Positions 52,424-62,200 of a stretch of 64,000 nt of DNA are shown here, in pieces. The position numbers and the translations under genes are program-made. Position 1 is the stretch's first letter; each line of letters opens with the position of its first letter. The DNA is taken from assembly GCA_000526255.1 (NCBI GenBank), contig JAFS01000001.1, positions 248,001 to 312,000 on the forward strand, read 5' to 3'. Source of the DNA: Verrucomicrobia bacterium LP2A (GTDB lineage Bacteria > Verrucomicrobiota > Verrucomicrobiia > Methylacidiphilales > Methylacidiphilaceae). The notes under the pieces were generated by a model. That model saw only the letters and a program-made list of their open reading frames with translations. It had not been told where the DNA came from and made no database searches.

Positions 52424-53157
52424 GGAAACCCCTCTCGCTCGTGTTGATCCCGAGTTATAATACGGGACCAAAGCTCCTGGAGACCGTCGAGGAGGCGCGC
52501 CGCTTCTGGAAGCCCGTCTGGGTGGTCGTCGATGGAAGCAGCGATGGATCTGAGGAGAGGCTCTGCCGGAGGGCGGAAGACGACCCCGGGCTCCGGGTGC
52601 TTTCTCTCTCTCGGAACCATGGCAAAGGGGCGGCAATCCTCCACGGCCTGCGGGAAGCGGCGAAGCTCGGGTTCACGCATGCCTTGACGATGGACGCGGA
52701 CGGTCAGCACCCCGCTTCCGCGATTCCGGAGTTCCAGGCCGCCTCCGCCGCCTCCCCCGACGCGATGGTGCTCGGGCTCCCAATCTTTGATCGAAGCGCT
52801 CCCCCCTTGCGCGTCGGAGGACGGAAGATCTCCAACTGGCTCGCTCGCATCGAGACGTTGGGGGGGGACGTCGGAGATGTGCTCTTCGGCTTTCGGGTCT
52901 ATCCGATTCTCCCCCTCCTGGAGGTCATGGAGTCGTGCCGGACGATGCGAAGGTTCGACTTCGATCCCGAAGCGGTCGTCCGGCTCTTGTGGAAGGGGGT
53001 GGCGCCGGTCCACCTGCCGGCGCGCGTCCGCTATTTTTCCCCCCAGGAGGGGGGAGTCTCCCAATTCCGCTATCTCCGGGACAACCTGCTCCTGGCCCGG
53101 ATGCATGTCCGCTTTTTGGCGGGTCTCCTGCCGCGGCTTTTCCGCGGAGGCGGCTAA
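52414..53157 (+). CDS. Family 2 glycosyltransferase
   Basis: 247 residues of the GT-A fold: LVLIPSYNTGPKLLETVEEA, VVVDGSSDGSEE near residue 38, SRNHGKGAAILHGLREA and the metal-binding MDADGQHPA near residue 95. The family resembles polyprenyl-phosphate or lipid glycosyltransferases. It overlaps the plsC-like gene by ten bases and ends four bases into the convergent deacetylase gene. It is the last gene of the phosphoribosyltransferase-uvrB operon. Confidence 0.86.
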   Translation: MPIGKPLSLVLIPSYNTGPKLLETVEEARRFWKPVWVVVDGSSDGSEERLCRRAEDDPGLRVLSLSRNHGKGAAILHGLREAAKLGFTHALTMDADGQHPASAIPEFQAASAASPDAMVLGLPIFDRSAPPLRVGGRKISNWLARIETLGGDVGDVLFGFRVYPILPLLEVMESCRTMRRFDFDPEAVVRLLWKGVAPVHLPARVRYFSPQEGGVSQFRYLRDNLLLARMHVRFLAGLLPRLFRGGG

Positions 53158-54020
53158 GCGTCCGGCGTATTCCCCATCGCCATCGGCAGGGAGACCGCGC
53201 GAAGACCCTGAGCGCCGAGAAGGGGGAGAAGGGCCGAGAGGACCCGGACGCTCACGGGCTCCCCCTCGACGGTGCATGCGCTCGACCCGTCGTGCAGAAG
53301 CAGAATGTCGCCTGCGGCCAGGTTCCGGGTCAGGCGGCGGAGGACGATTTCGGGCTCTCGGCAGGCCGTGTCGAAGCCCCTGCGGGTCCAGGAGACGTAG
53401 CGGAGTGGTATTCGGGCGAGCACCGGATCGAGGAAGGGATTGCGAAAGCCCATCGGTGCGCGGAAGAAGCGGGGAGGCGTGCCGGAGCGGGCAGCGATCA
53501 CCGACTGCGCCCTTTCGATCTCGCGCCGGAGGGCGCCCGGGCTGTAGCAGGCGAAAAGGTTGGAGTGGCGGAAGCTGTGGTTTTCCACGCTGTGGCCTCG
53601 CCGCGCAATCTCCTCGACGAGACCCGCGTGCCGCTCCGCCCGGTTCCCGATGCAGAAGAAGCTCGCCTTGGCTCCATAGGCGTCCAGCAGGTCGAGGATC
53701 GCAGGTGTGATCTGCGGATCGGGGCCGTCGTCGAAGGTGAGGGCGACTAGGCCCCTCCCCGTGGCAGAGGGGGAAAGGCGGACAAGATTGGGGCCGAGCA
53801 GCGAGCTCCGCGGCCAGAGGACAGCCAGCGTCAGGACGGCTTGGTCGGCGAGGCAGAGGGCGAGGAACCAGGGCCAGAGCTTGGGAAAGAGCGGAAGGGC
53901 AGACAGGAGAGCCCCGTTCAGCCAAGCGGAGAGGAGGACGGTCCGCGATGGCCGCCAGCGCCCCATGCGGTGTGCGAGCCCGGAATCTCGATCCGGGGTC
54001 GGGAGTTGCGGGCGGATCAT
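53154..54020 (-). CDS. Polysaccharide deacetylase (CE4), membrane-anchored
   Basis: 288 residues. Two hydrophobic helices (LSAWLNGALLSALPLF, LCLADQAVLTLAVLW) anchor a NodB-homology domain: VALTFDDGPDPQITPAILDL (motif 1 with both Asp), HSVENHSFRHSN (HxxxH metal ligands), RFFRAPMGFRNPF, and DILLLHDGS. It probably deacetylates a cell-envelope sugar. The start is the ATG at 54020; the DUF218 gene lies four bases upstream on the same strand. Confidence 0.87.
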   Translation of the reverse strand: MIRPQLPTPDRDSGLAHRMGRWRPSRTVLLSAWLNGALLSALPLFPKLWPWFLALCLADQAVLTLAVLWPRSSLLGPNLVRLSPSATGRGLVALTFDDGPDPQITPAILDLLDAYGAKASFFCIGNRAERHAGLVEEIARRGHSVENHSFRHSNLFACYSPGALRREIERAQSVIAARSGTPPRFFRAPMGFRNPFLDPVLARIPLRYVSWTRRGFDTACREPEIVLRRLTRNLAAGDILLLHDGSSACTVEGEPVSVRVLSALLPLLGAQGLRAVSLPMAMGNTPDA

Positions 54021-54024
54021 GGCT

Positions 54025-54855
54025 TTAGCTGATTTGGTCGAGCATGCGCTGGTTGCGGGTCCAGCGGGCGTAGGTTCGGCCCACCAAGTACCAGTGAGCA
54101 AGAAAGGCTTCGTGCAGGAGGCGCAGGATCTCCCCTGAGCGAAACGTCCAGCGGTCTTCCGCCCCGCAAAGGATATGAGGAATGTGGAGGCCGGAAGCGA
54201 GAAGCGAGCTCCGGGCGAGATGAAAGCGGCTGGTGACCAGAGCATCGGGCTGCCCGTCCGACGCAGCGGGGGCGCAGCGGGAGAAGCGGAGATTTTCCAA
54301 GGTGTGGCGGGAGCGCTCCTCGCGGACGAGGGCGCCTTCGGGGACCCCCCGGGCCAGCAGGTAGTGCGCCCCCACCGCTGCCTCGGTGGGGGCTCCCTCC
54401 GCCGTGCTTCCGCCCAGGAGAAAGATCCTTGCCTTGGGCGCACGCTCGAAGAGCTGGAGGGCTCGCTCCAATCGCGAGCGGTAGGTCGGCGTCGGTCGGC
54501 CTTCGGGGTCGAGGCGTGAGCCCAGGATCAGGATTCGGGAAGGGGTGTCCGCCGAGGTGCCGCTGCGGCGGGCGATGCGGAGGACGTAACCCAGGACGAG
54601 CCAGAAGCTCAGCGTGCCAGAGGCAAGGACGACGAGGATCGAAAGAGCCAGCATCGAAAGCCCGTCGGCCCCGAGGAAGAACGAGTCCAACTCGGGACTG
54701 CCGCTGCGGCCCCGCTGCCGGAGCCGGTTTCCTCCTCGCCGACGGAAGAGCCATAGGGAGGAGCTCGCCATCGGTCCGATGTTGCCCGATTTCCTTCCGG
54801 GAGAAAATCCGCTTGTCGCGCCGGAGGCGGCTTGGCTTCCTATGGAGCCGGGCAT
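54025..54855 (-). CDS. YdcF/DUF218 family protein
   Basis: 276 residues. A membrane helix near residues 68-90 (ALSILVVLASGTLSFWLVLG) is followed by the DUF218 domain: ILILGSRLDPEGRPTPTYRS, IFLLGGSTAEGAPTEAAVG and REERSRHTLENLRFS. Members such as SanA, YdcF and ElyC affect envelope integrity, possibly through lipid-carrier metabolism. AGAGGG lies shortly before the ATG at 54855. It forms a pair with the deacetylase gene and is close to the lipid acyltransferase operon. Confidence 0.85.
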   Translation of the reverse strand: MPGSIGSQAASGATSGFSPGRKSGNIGPMASSSLWLFRRRGGNRLRQRGRSGSPELDSFFLGADGLSMLALSILVVLASGTLSFWLVLGYVLRIARRSGTSADTPSRILILGSRLDPEGRPTPTYRSRLERALQLFERAPKARIFLLGGSTAEGAPTEAAVGAHYLLARGVPEGALVREERSRHTLENLRFSRCAPAASDGQPDALVTSRFHLARSSLLASGLHIPHILCGAEDRWTFRSGEILRLLHEAFLAHWYLVGRTYARWTRNQRMLDQIS

Positions 54856-54977
54856 GTTCCCTCTTCTTTTCTATCCCAGCGGCCGGAGGACGGACCGAAA
54901 GCGGCTCGCGATCGCAGCGGCACCGAGGCGAGCGGACCGCGAGGATCGGCCGGCTAATCCGTGAGCCAGGGCGAGCA

Positions 54978-55754
54978 ATGCGTCCGATGGAAAAACGAGT
55001 CGTGCGTCATCTCCTTCTCGCGCCGAGCCTGCTGGCTCTTGGCGGGTGGCTCCTCTCCTCCTGGCTCGGGCCGGGATCCGCGTGGGCGGACCCGGGGGAA
55101 GCGGAGCGGATCGTCCACCGGCTGGCCGAGCAGGACAAGCGGCTGGCGCTTCGCCGCCGCCAGTTCGATTACGATCTCCTGATCGTCCGGGAGAAGCTCG
55201 ATGCCGACCGCCGCGTCGTTTCCGAGAGCAAGGAGCGCCAGGTGGTCTACGCCGACCGGGCACCCGATTATGGCTCGCGCCCGGAGAAGGGGCCGGAGGG
55301 GGAGACCGCCAAGGCGGCTCAGGAAGAGCCCTTCGAGGTCCTCAACCTGATCGACCACTACTTCTATGCGATGGACGGCAGCGAAATGGTCAACGGGGTC
55401 GACACGTACCGGATTCGCTTTACCCCGAAGCCGAACATGCCCTACCGGAACCGGGAGGAGAAGGTCTGCAACGCGGTCTGGGGCCACCTGTGGGTTTCCA
55501 AGGAGGACGCCTCGCTCATGCGAAACGAGGGCTTCCTCGACCATCCGGTTTCCGTGGCCTGGTTCTTTGCGCGCCTCTACGAGCTGGAGTTTCATTGGGA
55601 ATCGCAGCAGCTCCCGAACGGAGACTGGGGTCCCAAGGAGGTCCGCTACCGGTATGCGGTTCACATTCCTTTCGGTTGGCTGAGGGAGAGGGTGATCCGC
55701 CAATATGGCGATTTCCGATATCACGGTGCCGCCAGGAGGTCCTCCATACGCTAG
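54978..55754 (+). CDS. Secreted protein of unknown function, LolA-like superfamily possible
   Basis: 258 residues with a signal peptide ([18 protein letters not shown], cleavage near SAWA-DP). The mature part has a charged helical region ([20 protein letters not shown]) and then segments such as [40 protein letters not shown] and [15 protein letters not shown]. This pattern recalls LolA/outer-membrane lipoprotein-sorting-like folds, but I do not recognise a specific family. It precedes pyrH by 85 bases on the same strand. Confidence 0.6.
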   Translation: MRPMEKRVVRHLLLAPSLLALGGWLLSSWLGPGSAWADPGEAERIVHRLAEQDKRLALRRRQFDYDLLIVREKLDADRRVVSESKERQVVYADRAPDYGSRPEKGPEGETAKAAQEEPFEVLNLIDHYFYAMDGSEMVNGVDTYRIRFTPKPNMPYRNREEKVCNAVWGHLWVSKEDASLMRNEGFLDHPVSVAWFFARLYELEFHWESQQLPNGDWGPKEVRYRYAVHIPFGWLRERVIRQYGDFRYHGAARRSSIR

Positions 55755-55839
55755 CCAAGGGATCGGAAAGAGCCATTCCATGCCCGAGCAGGGAAGCATT
55801 GACAAGCGCAGCGAGAGAAGGGAAGGTGCCCTAGCTTTC

Positions 55840-56574
55840 ATGGAACCGCCCGCGGATCACCGACGCCCCCCGGCCTATCGACGGGTTCTGTTGAAGCTGA
55901 GCGGAGAGGTGCTCGGCGGCCCGGAAGCCCCAATCTCGATGGAGGTCACGCTCAAGATCGCGCGCCAGGTGGCGGAGGTCTACGGCTCGGGAATCCAGAT
56001 TGCGATCGTCATCGGCGGGGGGAATATCTGGCGAGGAACGACGGGCCTCAAGAGCGGACTCGATCGACCAACGGCCGATTACATGGGGATGCTGGCGACG
56101 ATCATCGACGGCCTGGCTCTGCAAGGCGCCCTCGAAAGCATCGGGATTCCGACCCGGGTGCAGACCGCGATCGAGGTGCGGAACGTGGCGGAGCCCTTCA
56201 TTCGGAGAAGGGCGATTCGCCACTTGGAAAAAGGCCGGATCGTGATTTTCGTGGGTGGCACCGGCAATCCCTTCTTCTCGACCGATACGACGGCCGCCCT
56301 GCGGGCGAGCGAGATCGAGGCGGAGGTGATCCTCAAAGGGACGAAGGTCGACGGGGTCTACGACAGCGATCCCTATCTCAATCCCGAGGCCAAGCGGTTC
56401 ACGCAGCTCCGCTATATCGACGCGATCCAGAAGCGGCTCTCCGTCATGGATTCGACCGCTTTCACGCTCTGCATGGATAATAACATCCCGATTGTCGTCT
56501 TCAACGTCTTTGCTTCGGGCAACCTACGGGCCGCGGTCTACGGCGAGCCGATCGGCACGCGGGTCTGCGCGTAG
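55840..56574 (+). CDS. pyrH: UMP kinase
   Basis: Phosphorylates UMP to UDP. 244 residues. The amino-acid-kinase fold shows [50 protein letters not shown] and the ATP region [20 protein letters not shown] (near residue 145), plus [14 protein letters not shown] chose the ATG at 55840, just before the conserved core; the frame is open further upstream. It pairs with frr as in many bacteria, but rpsB and tsf, which usually come first, are not here. Confidence 0.93.
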   Translation: MEPPADHRRPPAYRRVLLKLSGEVLGGPEAPISMEVTLKIARQVAEVYGSGIQIAIVIGGGNIWRGTTGLKSGLDRPTADYMGMLATIIDGLALQGALESIGIPTRVQTAIEVRNVAEPFIRRRAIRHLEKGRIVIFVGGTGNPFFSTDTTAALRASEIEAEVILKGTKVDGVYDSDPYLNPEAKRFTQLRYIDAIQKRLSVMDSTAFTLCMDNNIPIVVFNVFASGNLRAAVYGEPIGTRVCA

Positions 56575-56589
56575 CGCCGAGTTCTCTTA

Positions 56590-56618
56590 TTGCAGCGGGA
56601 ACCCTCTCCCCTCAGAAT
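56590..56618 (+). promoter_or_regulatory. Possible promoter before frr
   Basis: TTGCAG (56590-56595) and CAGAAT (56613-56618) are 17 bases apart. An AAAGG Shine-Dalgarno-like sequence follows before the frr ATG at 56637. Confidence 0.35.
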
Positions 56619-56636
56619 GAACCAGAAAGGCAGGGC

Positions 56637-57200
56637 ATGAGCAGCTTCGAAGAGATTCTCTTCCATACCGAAGAACGCATGGAGAAGGCCATCGAGCATC
56701 TCCGCGAGGAGTTTGCCTCGGTCCGATCGGGCAAGGCCTCACCAGAGCTCGTGGCGAACATCTCGGTCGACGCCTACGGCTCTCCGATGCGCCTCCGCGA
56801 GCTGGCGGCCATCACCGCACCCGACGCCCATCTTCTTCTCGTCCAGCCTTGGGATCCGAGCGTCGTCGATGCGGTGCGGAAGGCGATCGAAGAGGCGAAG
56901 ATCGGGATCAATCCCATCGTCGACAGCAAGTTGATTCGCCTGCCGGTCCCCCCGCTTTCCGAAGAGCGCCGCCATGAATTGATTCGCGTGGTGCGGAAGA
57001 TGGCCGAAGAGGGCCGCGTGGCCCTCCGGGGCGTACGTCGGCATGGGCTCGAAGAGGCGAAGACCTTCCAGAAGGAGTCGGAGGTGAGCGAGGATGATCT
57101 CACCCGCGCCGAAAAGGAGGTGCAAAAGCTGACCGACCGGTTCATCGCCGAGGTCGACCGGCTCCTCCAGACCAAGGAAGCCGAGCTCCTGAAGGTTTAA
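56637..57200 (+). CDS. frr: Ribosome recycling factor
   Basis: Splits post-termination ribosomes with EF-G. 187 residues, the standard length. Family patterns: [60 protein letters not shown] and [20 protein letters not shown]. It follows pyrH by 62 bases. Confidence 0.96.
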   Translation: MSSFEEILFHTEERMEKAIEHLREEFASVRSGKASPELVANISVDAYGSPMRLRELAAITAPDAHLLLVQPWDPSVVDAVRKAIEEAKIGINPIVDSKLIRLPVPPLSEERRHELIRVVRKMAEEGRVALRGVRRHGLEEAKTFQKESEVSEDDLTRAEKEVQKLTDRFIAEVDRLLQTKEAELLKV

Positions 57201-57219
57201 GCACGGGGGACCAGGTGCG

Positions 57220-57801
57220 TTGAGCGCCAAGACGATCCTGCTTCTGGTCGGCGATTTCGTCGAGGACTACGAGGCGATGGTGCCCTTCCAGGCCTTGCGG
57301 ATGGTCGGCCATCGGGTGGATGCCGTCTGTCCCGGAAAGCGGGCCGGGGAGAAGGTCAAAACGGCAATTCACGATTTTGAAGGCGATCAGACCTATTCGG
57401 AGAAACCCGGTCACTGGTTCACCTTGAACGCCACCTTCGCCGAGATCGACCCGAGGCACTACGACGCCCTGGTGATCCCCGGGGGGCGAGCTCCAGAATA
57501 TCTGCGGCTCGATCCGGCGGTCTTGGATCTCGTCCGACAGTTCCTGGATGCGGGCAAGCCGATTGCGGCCATCTGTCACGGCGCCCAGCTGCTCGCCGCC
57601 GCCGGGGGCCTGAAGGGCCGGCGGGCATCGGCCTATCCCGCGGTTGGAACTGAGGTCAAGGCGGCGGGAGGAACCTATGTCGATCTTCCGCCGACCGGGG
57701 CCCTGGTCGACGGCAACCTCGTCACCGCCCCCGCTTGGCCAGCCCATCCGGAATGGCTCGCCCGCTTTCTGGAGCTTCTGGGGACCCGGGTGATCCCCTG
57801 A
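57220..57801 (+). CDS. DJ-1/PfpI family protein
   Basis: 193 residues of the glutamine-amidotransferase-like fold. [20 protein letters not shown] at the N-terminus, [19 protein letters not shown] with the conserved Glu, and the nucleophile elbow [14 protein letters not shown] with its Cys. Relatives act as deglycases, chaperones or cysteine proteases; the exact role is unknown. The start is a TTG at 57220, with AGGTG just upstream; no ATG fits the conserved N-terminus. Confidence 0.86.
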   Translation: MSAKTILLLVGDFVEDYEAMVPFQALRMVGHRVDAVCPGKRAGEKVKTAIHDFEGDQTYSEKPGHWFTLNATFAEIDPRHYDALVIPGGRAPEYLRLDPAVLDLVRQFLDAGKPIAAICHGAQLLAAAGGLKGRRASAYPAVGTEVKAAGGTYVDLPPTGALVDGNLVTAPAWPAHPEWLARFLELLGTRVIP

Positions 57802-57836
57802 GTCCGCACCGCTCCGTGGAAGAAAGGAGCTTGACC

Positions 57837-58268
57837 GTGCAAAGAACGGTGAAAATGCCCGCTTGGGCCCGCTGGGGCCTCATCCTGCTCGCAGGCCTGC
57901 TCGGCGCCTGCGCCAATGTCGGCTACATGCCGACCGAAGGCCCGGGGCTCCTCCTCCCCGCCAAGCCCGGCACCAAGCGGGTCGTCGACGGCATGGACGT
58001 CTGGACGCGCGGCGGCCCAGACCGTCCCGCCTGGGTCCTGGGAACGGTCATGGAGACCCGGGGCAAGGGACCGATCGGCGGGGGGGGAACCTTGCGTGGG
58101 CTCGTCAAGCAGGCGAAGAAGCGCCACGCCGATGCCGTCGTCCTCCTGCAGAAGCAGAGCCAGTGGGTAGGCGATGCCGTGGAGGAGTTCGTCCTGCCCG
58201 ATTGGGAGGTCAACCGGGAGGCCCTGCTCATCCGCTACCGGCATCCCAAGAAGGCCTTGAGGCATTGA
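57837..58268 (+). CDS. Small lipoprotein of unknown function
   Basis: 143 residues. Lipoprotein signal WGLILLAGLLGACANVGYMP with lipobox LGAC. The mature part has DGMDVWTRGGPDRPAWVLGT and KKRHADAVVLLQKQS, which suggests the small YdgA/heavy-metal-binding-like beta fold, but I do not identify a family. The GTG at 57837 is preceded by AAAGGAG at seven bases, better placed than the TTG at 57831. It follows the DJ-1 gene by 35 bases. Confidence 0.65.
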   Translation: MQRTVKMPAWARWGLILLAGLLGACANVGYMPTEGPGLLLPAKPGTKRVVDGMDVWTRGGPDRPAWVLGTVMETRGKGPIGGGGTLRGLVKQAKKRHADAVVLLQKQSQWVGDAVEEFVLPDWEVNREALLIRYRHPKKALRH

Positions 58269-58740
58269 GCCCGCAGGATGCTCCGTTAGAAGAGATCGGT
58301 CATTGCCCCTTGGGGGCCGTCATCGACCCGCTCCGGGCAATCGATGGGCGTCGATGTTCCCGAGCTTTGTCTCCCGGCCATCGGCTGTCTTGAGGGCTTC
58401 CTGCCCGTCGGCTGACGGACGATGTCTGGCGAGCTGAGGGAAGGCCTCTCTAGAAAATCTACTGACACCAACTCTCACTGATTGCAAACTCCGTGAGTTG
58501 CCTAAGGTGCAATGACAGGAAAGTTGCCTTCCCGGCAGAAAGGTGCTTCCGATGAAGGAAAGGTGAAGCGACGTCTTGACCCTTGAAGAGTTGTCTACCT
58601 ATCGGGAGGCTCTTCAATCTTTCTCGGAGAGGCAAGATCGGATGCCAGAAGATGGTCGCCATCGGTGCTTCGGTAAGGTTGACGCGGACTGATCGGTTGG
58701 AAAAGGCAGGCAGACCTGCGAAAGGTGGAGGAAACGAGTC
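58269..58740. other. 472-base stretch without a supported gene, left flank of the helicase cassette
   Basis: Frames are short on both strands. One reading at 58576-58692 (TTG start, TLEELSTYREALQSFSERQD, 38 codons) looks protein-like but has no Shine-Dalgarno sequence. No transposase, tRNA or attachment site is recognised. The last bases carry the GGAGGAAAC ribosome-binding site of the 159-aa gene. Confidence 0.5.
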
Positions 58741-59220
58741 ATGGCGGAGCGCTTGGCGGATCCGGCCTCGCGAAAGAGAGGAGAGGGCCAGGAGCTCTAT
58801 GGCCGCTTGATCCTGATGGCAGGCCTGGCAAGAAGCGGGAAGATATCCGCGCTGCAGGAGGAGTTGGCTCCCTCTTCTGCACAGCGGTTAAACGTGAATC
58901 CTCAGCCGTCTTGGTGGGCTCCTCATCCCACCGAGCGCCAGCGGACGCTGCAGGATTTGCGCCTCTTAGGCGAAAATGTGGGTGAAGCCAGCGGCAAGGT
59001 GGTCTTCGCCGAGTTCATCGCGATCCTCTTCGCTACCCATCGGAAGCAGAACGCCTGGGATATGCTTCCGAAATTCTCCCGGAACCGGGCGGTCGTGGTC
59101 CCCTGGAATGAATCCATCGTGGATGGTGAGGCGTCTTACGCCATCCCGGACCACCTTGAATACCGCCGCTACCCGATTGGCGGTTTTCTGGCGGCCAGTC
59201 CGGAGGTGGAGGAACCGTGA
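58741..59220 (+). CDS. Unrecognised 159-aa protein, first gene of a helicase-nuclease cassette
   Basis: I do not recognise a family. The sequence has a helical middle (TERQRTLQDLRLLGENVGEA), a hydrophobic stretch KVVFAEFIAILFATHRKQNA and an acidic, aromatic end with HLEYRRYPIGGF. There is no signal peptide or metal motif. A strong GGAGGAAAC sequence precedes the ATG, and the stop overlaps the GTG of the helicase gene by four bases, so the two proteins are made together. A role as a regulator, sensor or partner of the helicase is inference from this coupling. Confidence 0.7.
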   Translation: MAERLADPASRKRGEGQELYGRLILMAGLARSGKISALQEELAPSSAQRLNVNPQPSWWAPHPTERQRTLQDLRLLGENVGEASGKVVFAEFIAILFATHRKQNAWDMLPKFSRNRAVVVPWNESIVDGEASYAIPDHLEYRRYPIGGFLAASPEVEEP

Positions 59221-62200
59221 ACGCAAGCTCGCGCAAGACGGCTGCGCTGCTCCACTTTCTCCAAGCGACGGCTACTCTTCACCGGAAACGGATCCCAGCT
59301 TATCGGGAGGAGGAGAAGGTTCTCTGGTTTGCGGATCTCCCTCGGAATCTGCCTCAAACATGGAAAGACGCATGTAAGTCCGCTTTTCTAGCGGACAACC
59401 CGACGGATCTCCCCGATCTCTGGCTCGAGGTTCGCAAGAAGCGAAAGCCGACGTTTCCGGCGCTGTCCAAGGCGCTTGAGGACTGGGTCCCGCAGAAATT
59501 TCAGGCTGATCCAGACAAATACGTGGATAAGAGACTAGATGACCTTGTCGGCCTGCTCAATCCGCAGATCACTATCCTTGTCGAAAAGAGAGTGCCAGAC
59601 CCTGGCACCCTGCGGGGAGCGGGCCGCCCACAGACTGCGAGAGTTCCGTGGGAACGGCGCCTAGAGGATCACCGTGAGATAAAGACTGCCTGGCGCGAAT
59701 ACCTCCTGAATGACTGGCAGGCTTGGGCAGAGCAGATGCGCCGTTGGCAGGTAGTTCAGCGCGTCTACGAAGACGTTGACTTCATGCGTCGGCGGCTCGA
59801 GGAAGCGGAGGAGCGTTATGAACTGCTCCTGGCGGTAGGGCTCCTGCAGTGGCGCGATTCGACTGGGGTGACCGTGAAGCGGCACTTACTCACGGCTCCC
59901 GCTGAAATCACTCTCGAGGCCGCAAGAGACGTTCTCAAAGTAACGCCGGCCGCTTCCTTTGAGAAGTTCCGTGTTGACCTGGACATGTTGGAGCACCAAG
60001 CCCGGCCCCGGCTGGACGGAACCGACCTTGAAGATCGGTTGGAGGAACTGGATGTTCGGGCCTGGGACAAGGTAAGCGTCGCCAAGGTTCTTCGCATCAT
60101 CGCTAACAAGGCGAGCGGCGATAGCGAAGTCAGCGAAGACGTCTGGACTCCACTTGAACGAGCGGACCAAAGGTTGCGAATTCTCTACGCACCGGCGCTC
60201 GTCCTCCGCGAGAGGCGCCCCACGGCATACGAAGAATTGATCAACAAGCTTCTGAACGCTTGTGAGCGGGAGCCGGCGCTTTCAACGATAGCCCCTTGGG
60301 AACGTTTCGTCAGTGAAGGCGAAGCAGCGAGCAGACCGGCCGTCGGAGGAACCGACGCCTCTTTCGATTTTACCAACGCGGGCGATCGCCTTTACTTCCC
60401 CCGACCAACAAACGAGGAGCAACGACGGATCATCGAGCGTCTTGGGGCTCGCCCTTATGTGCTCGTCAAGGGACCGCCCGGAACCGGGAAAAGCCATGCT
60501 ATCGCCAATTTGATCTGTCACCTCCTAGCAACAGGTGAACGTGTCCTTGTCACGGCCCACGCATCCAAAGCGTTGGGGGTGCTGCGGCATCTCTTGCCGG
60601 AGGACGTCCGTAACCTCTGCGTCACGGCTTTCGGCTCAGGCCGCGAGGACCACCGGCTTCTGGAAAATAGCGTCCGGGGCATCCTTTCCCGGAAGAACGA
60701 ATGGAGGGGGGCAGAGCAAGCGCAGAGCGAGATCGACCGATGGGAGGAGGAACTCCGTCAACTCGAAGATGAGACTGCCGCAGTTGTCCGCCAACTTCGG
60801 GAATTACGAGAAGCCGAGACTCACTCGCACGCCCTCATTGGGGGATATCAGGGAACTGCTGCGCAGATTGCAAGGCAGGTCGAGCAAGAACTCGAAAGGT
60901 ACGAGTGGTTTCCACCATTGCCAGACGAGCAGAGCCGCTGTCCCCTCGGGCCTGACGATATCGCGTTCCTCGCCGACGTTCACGTAGCGATGACTAACGA
61001 GCATTTAAGCGGCCTCCGCCTGGAGGTCGGCACGTTTCCCCTTCCCGATCCCGGTGAGTTCGCGCAAGCGCTTCAGAGCCTTCGTGCCGCAGAAGATGCA
61101 GCCGAGTCCATGCGTGGCGGGTTGCCCGATGAGTACTTGCCTGCGCTGCGAGCGGTTTGTCTGGCGAACCTCGATGCGTGCCGGAACTTTCTGAAGAATC
61201 TCGAGGCACACGCGGCGCGGGCGGAGTCCATTCTCGGTGACCTAACCCGTCAAATCGTGAAGGACTTGCTGATGAATCGAGATGCTCGTTGGGATCGATT
61301 CCAACAGGAGGTCACGGACCTCGTTGAGCAGATGCGCGCAGCACGGGAGCGCGCCACTACCTTCCAGATCGACGTGCCGTCCGACGTCGAGGGCGGGACG
61401 CTGTTGGCCGACACTCGGCAACGGCTTGAGCACTTGAGAAACGGCGGCCGGCGAGGCTGGGGTTTTCTTGCTCCTCGCGTCGTACGGGAAACCCGCTACA
61501 TCGAGAAACGCTGTAGGGTCAATGGAGAGGCCCCTTGCGAGGAGAAGTCGCTCGACGTGCTATTGGGGTTCCTCGAACTAAAGAGGCTGCTTCAGGAGTT
61601 CCAAACACTATGGCCCAGACCGGTGGCAATCCCTCATAGCGATCCCGCACGTGCGGTAGATCAGGTGGCGGATCTTGGTCAAGAGCTTACCCGTCTGGTG
61701 GAACACTTCAGAGTCTCTGATCGCAAGGCCCTCGATATCGTTCCCATCGAAAAGAGAGTGGCCCTGGCGGAACCCGATGAGCGCACAAGGTGGCAACGCG
61801 CTCTCGACGCCGAACAAGCCCTTCGCCTTGCGCAGCGGGTACGGGCGCAATTCGAGGCGCATTACGGCGCAATCCGTGGGGTTGCGAATAGTGCGGTGCA
61901 TCCCTGCATGGCTGAGCTTGCGCAGGCCATCGAGGATCGTGACCCCGCGAGGTGGACCGCCGCGTGGCAGACGCGGCAACGCTTCATGGAGGCGAGAGAT
62001 CACTTTCGCCGCTACCGTGAGCTGCTGGATCAGCTTCGAGGGTCATGTCCCGAGCTCACAAGCCTCCTGCAGGCAACCCAAGGCAATCCGGAGTGGAAGG
62101 ATCGATTGCGTCGGCTCGAACGGGCATGGGCTTGGGCCGCTGCAAGGACGTGGCTTCGCAAGGTGGCGGATCTGAGGCGCTACGAGGAGCTCACCGAAAG

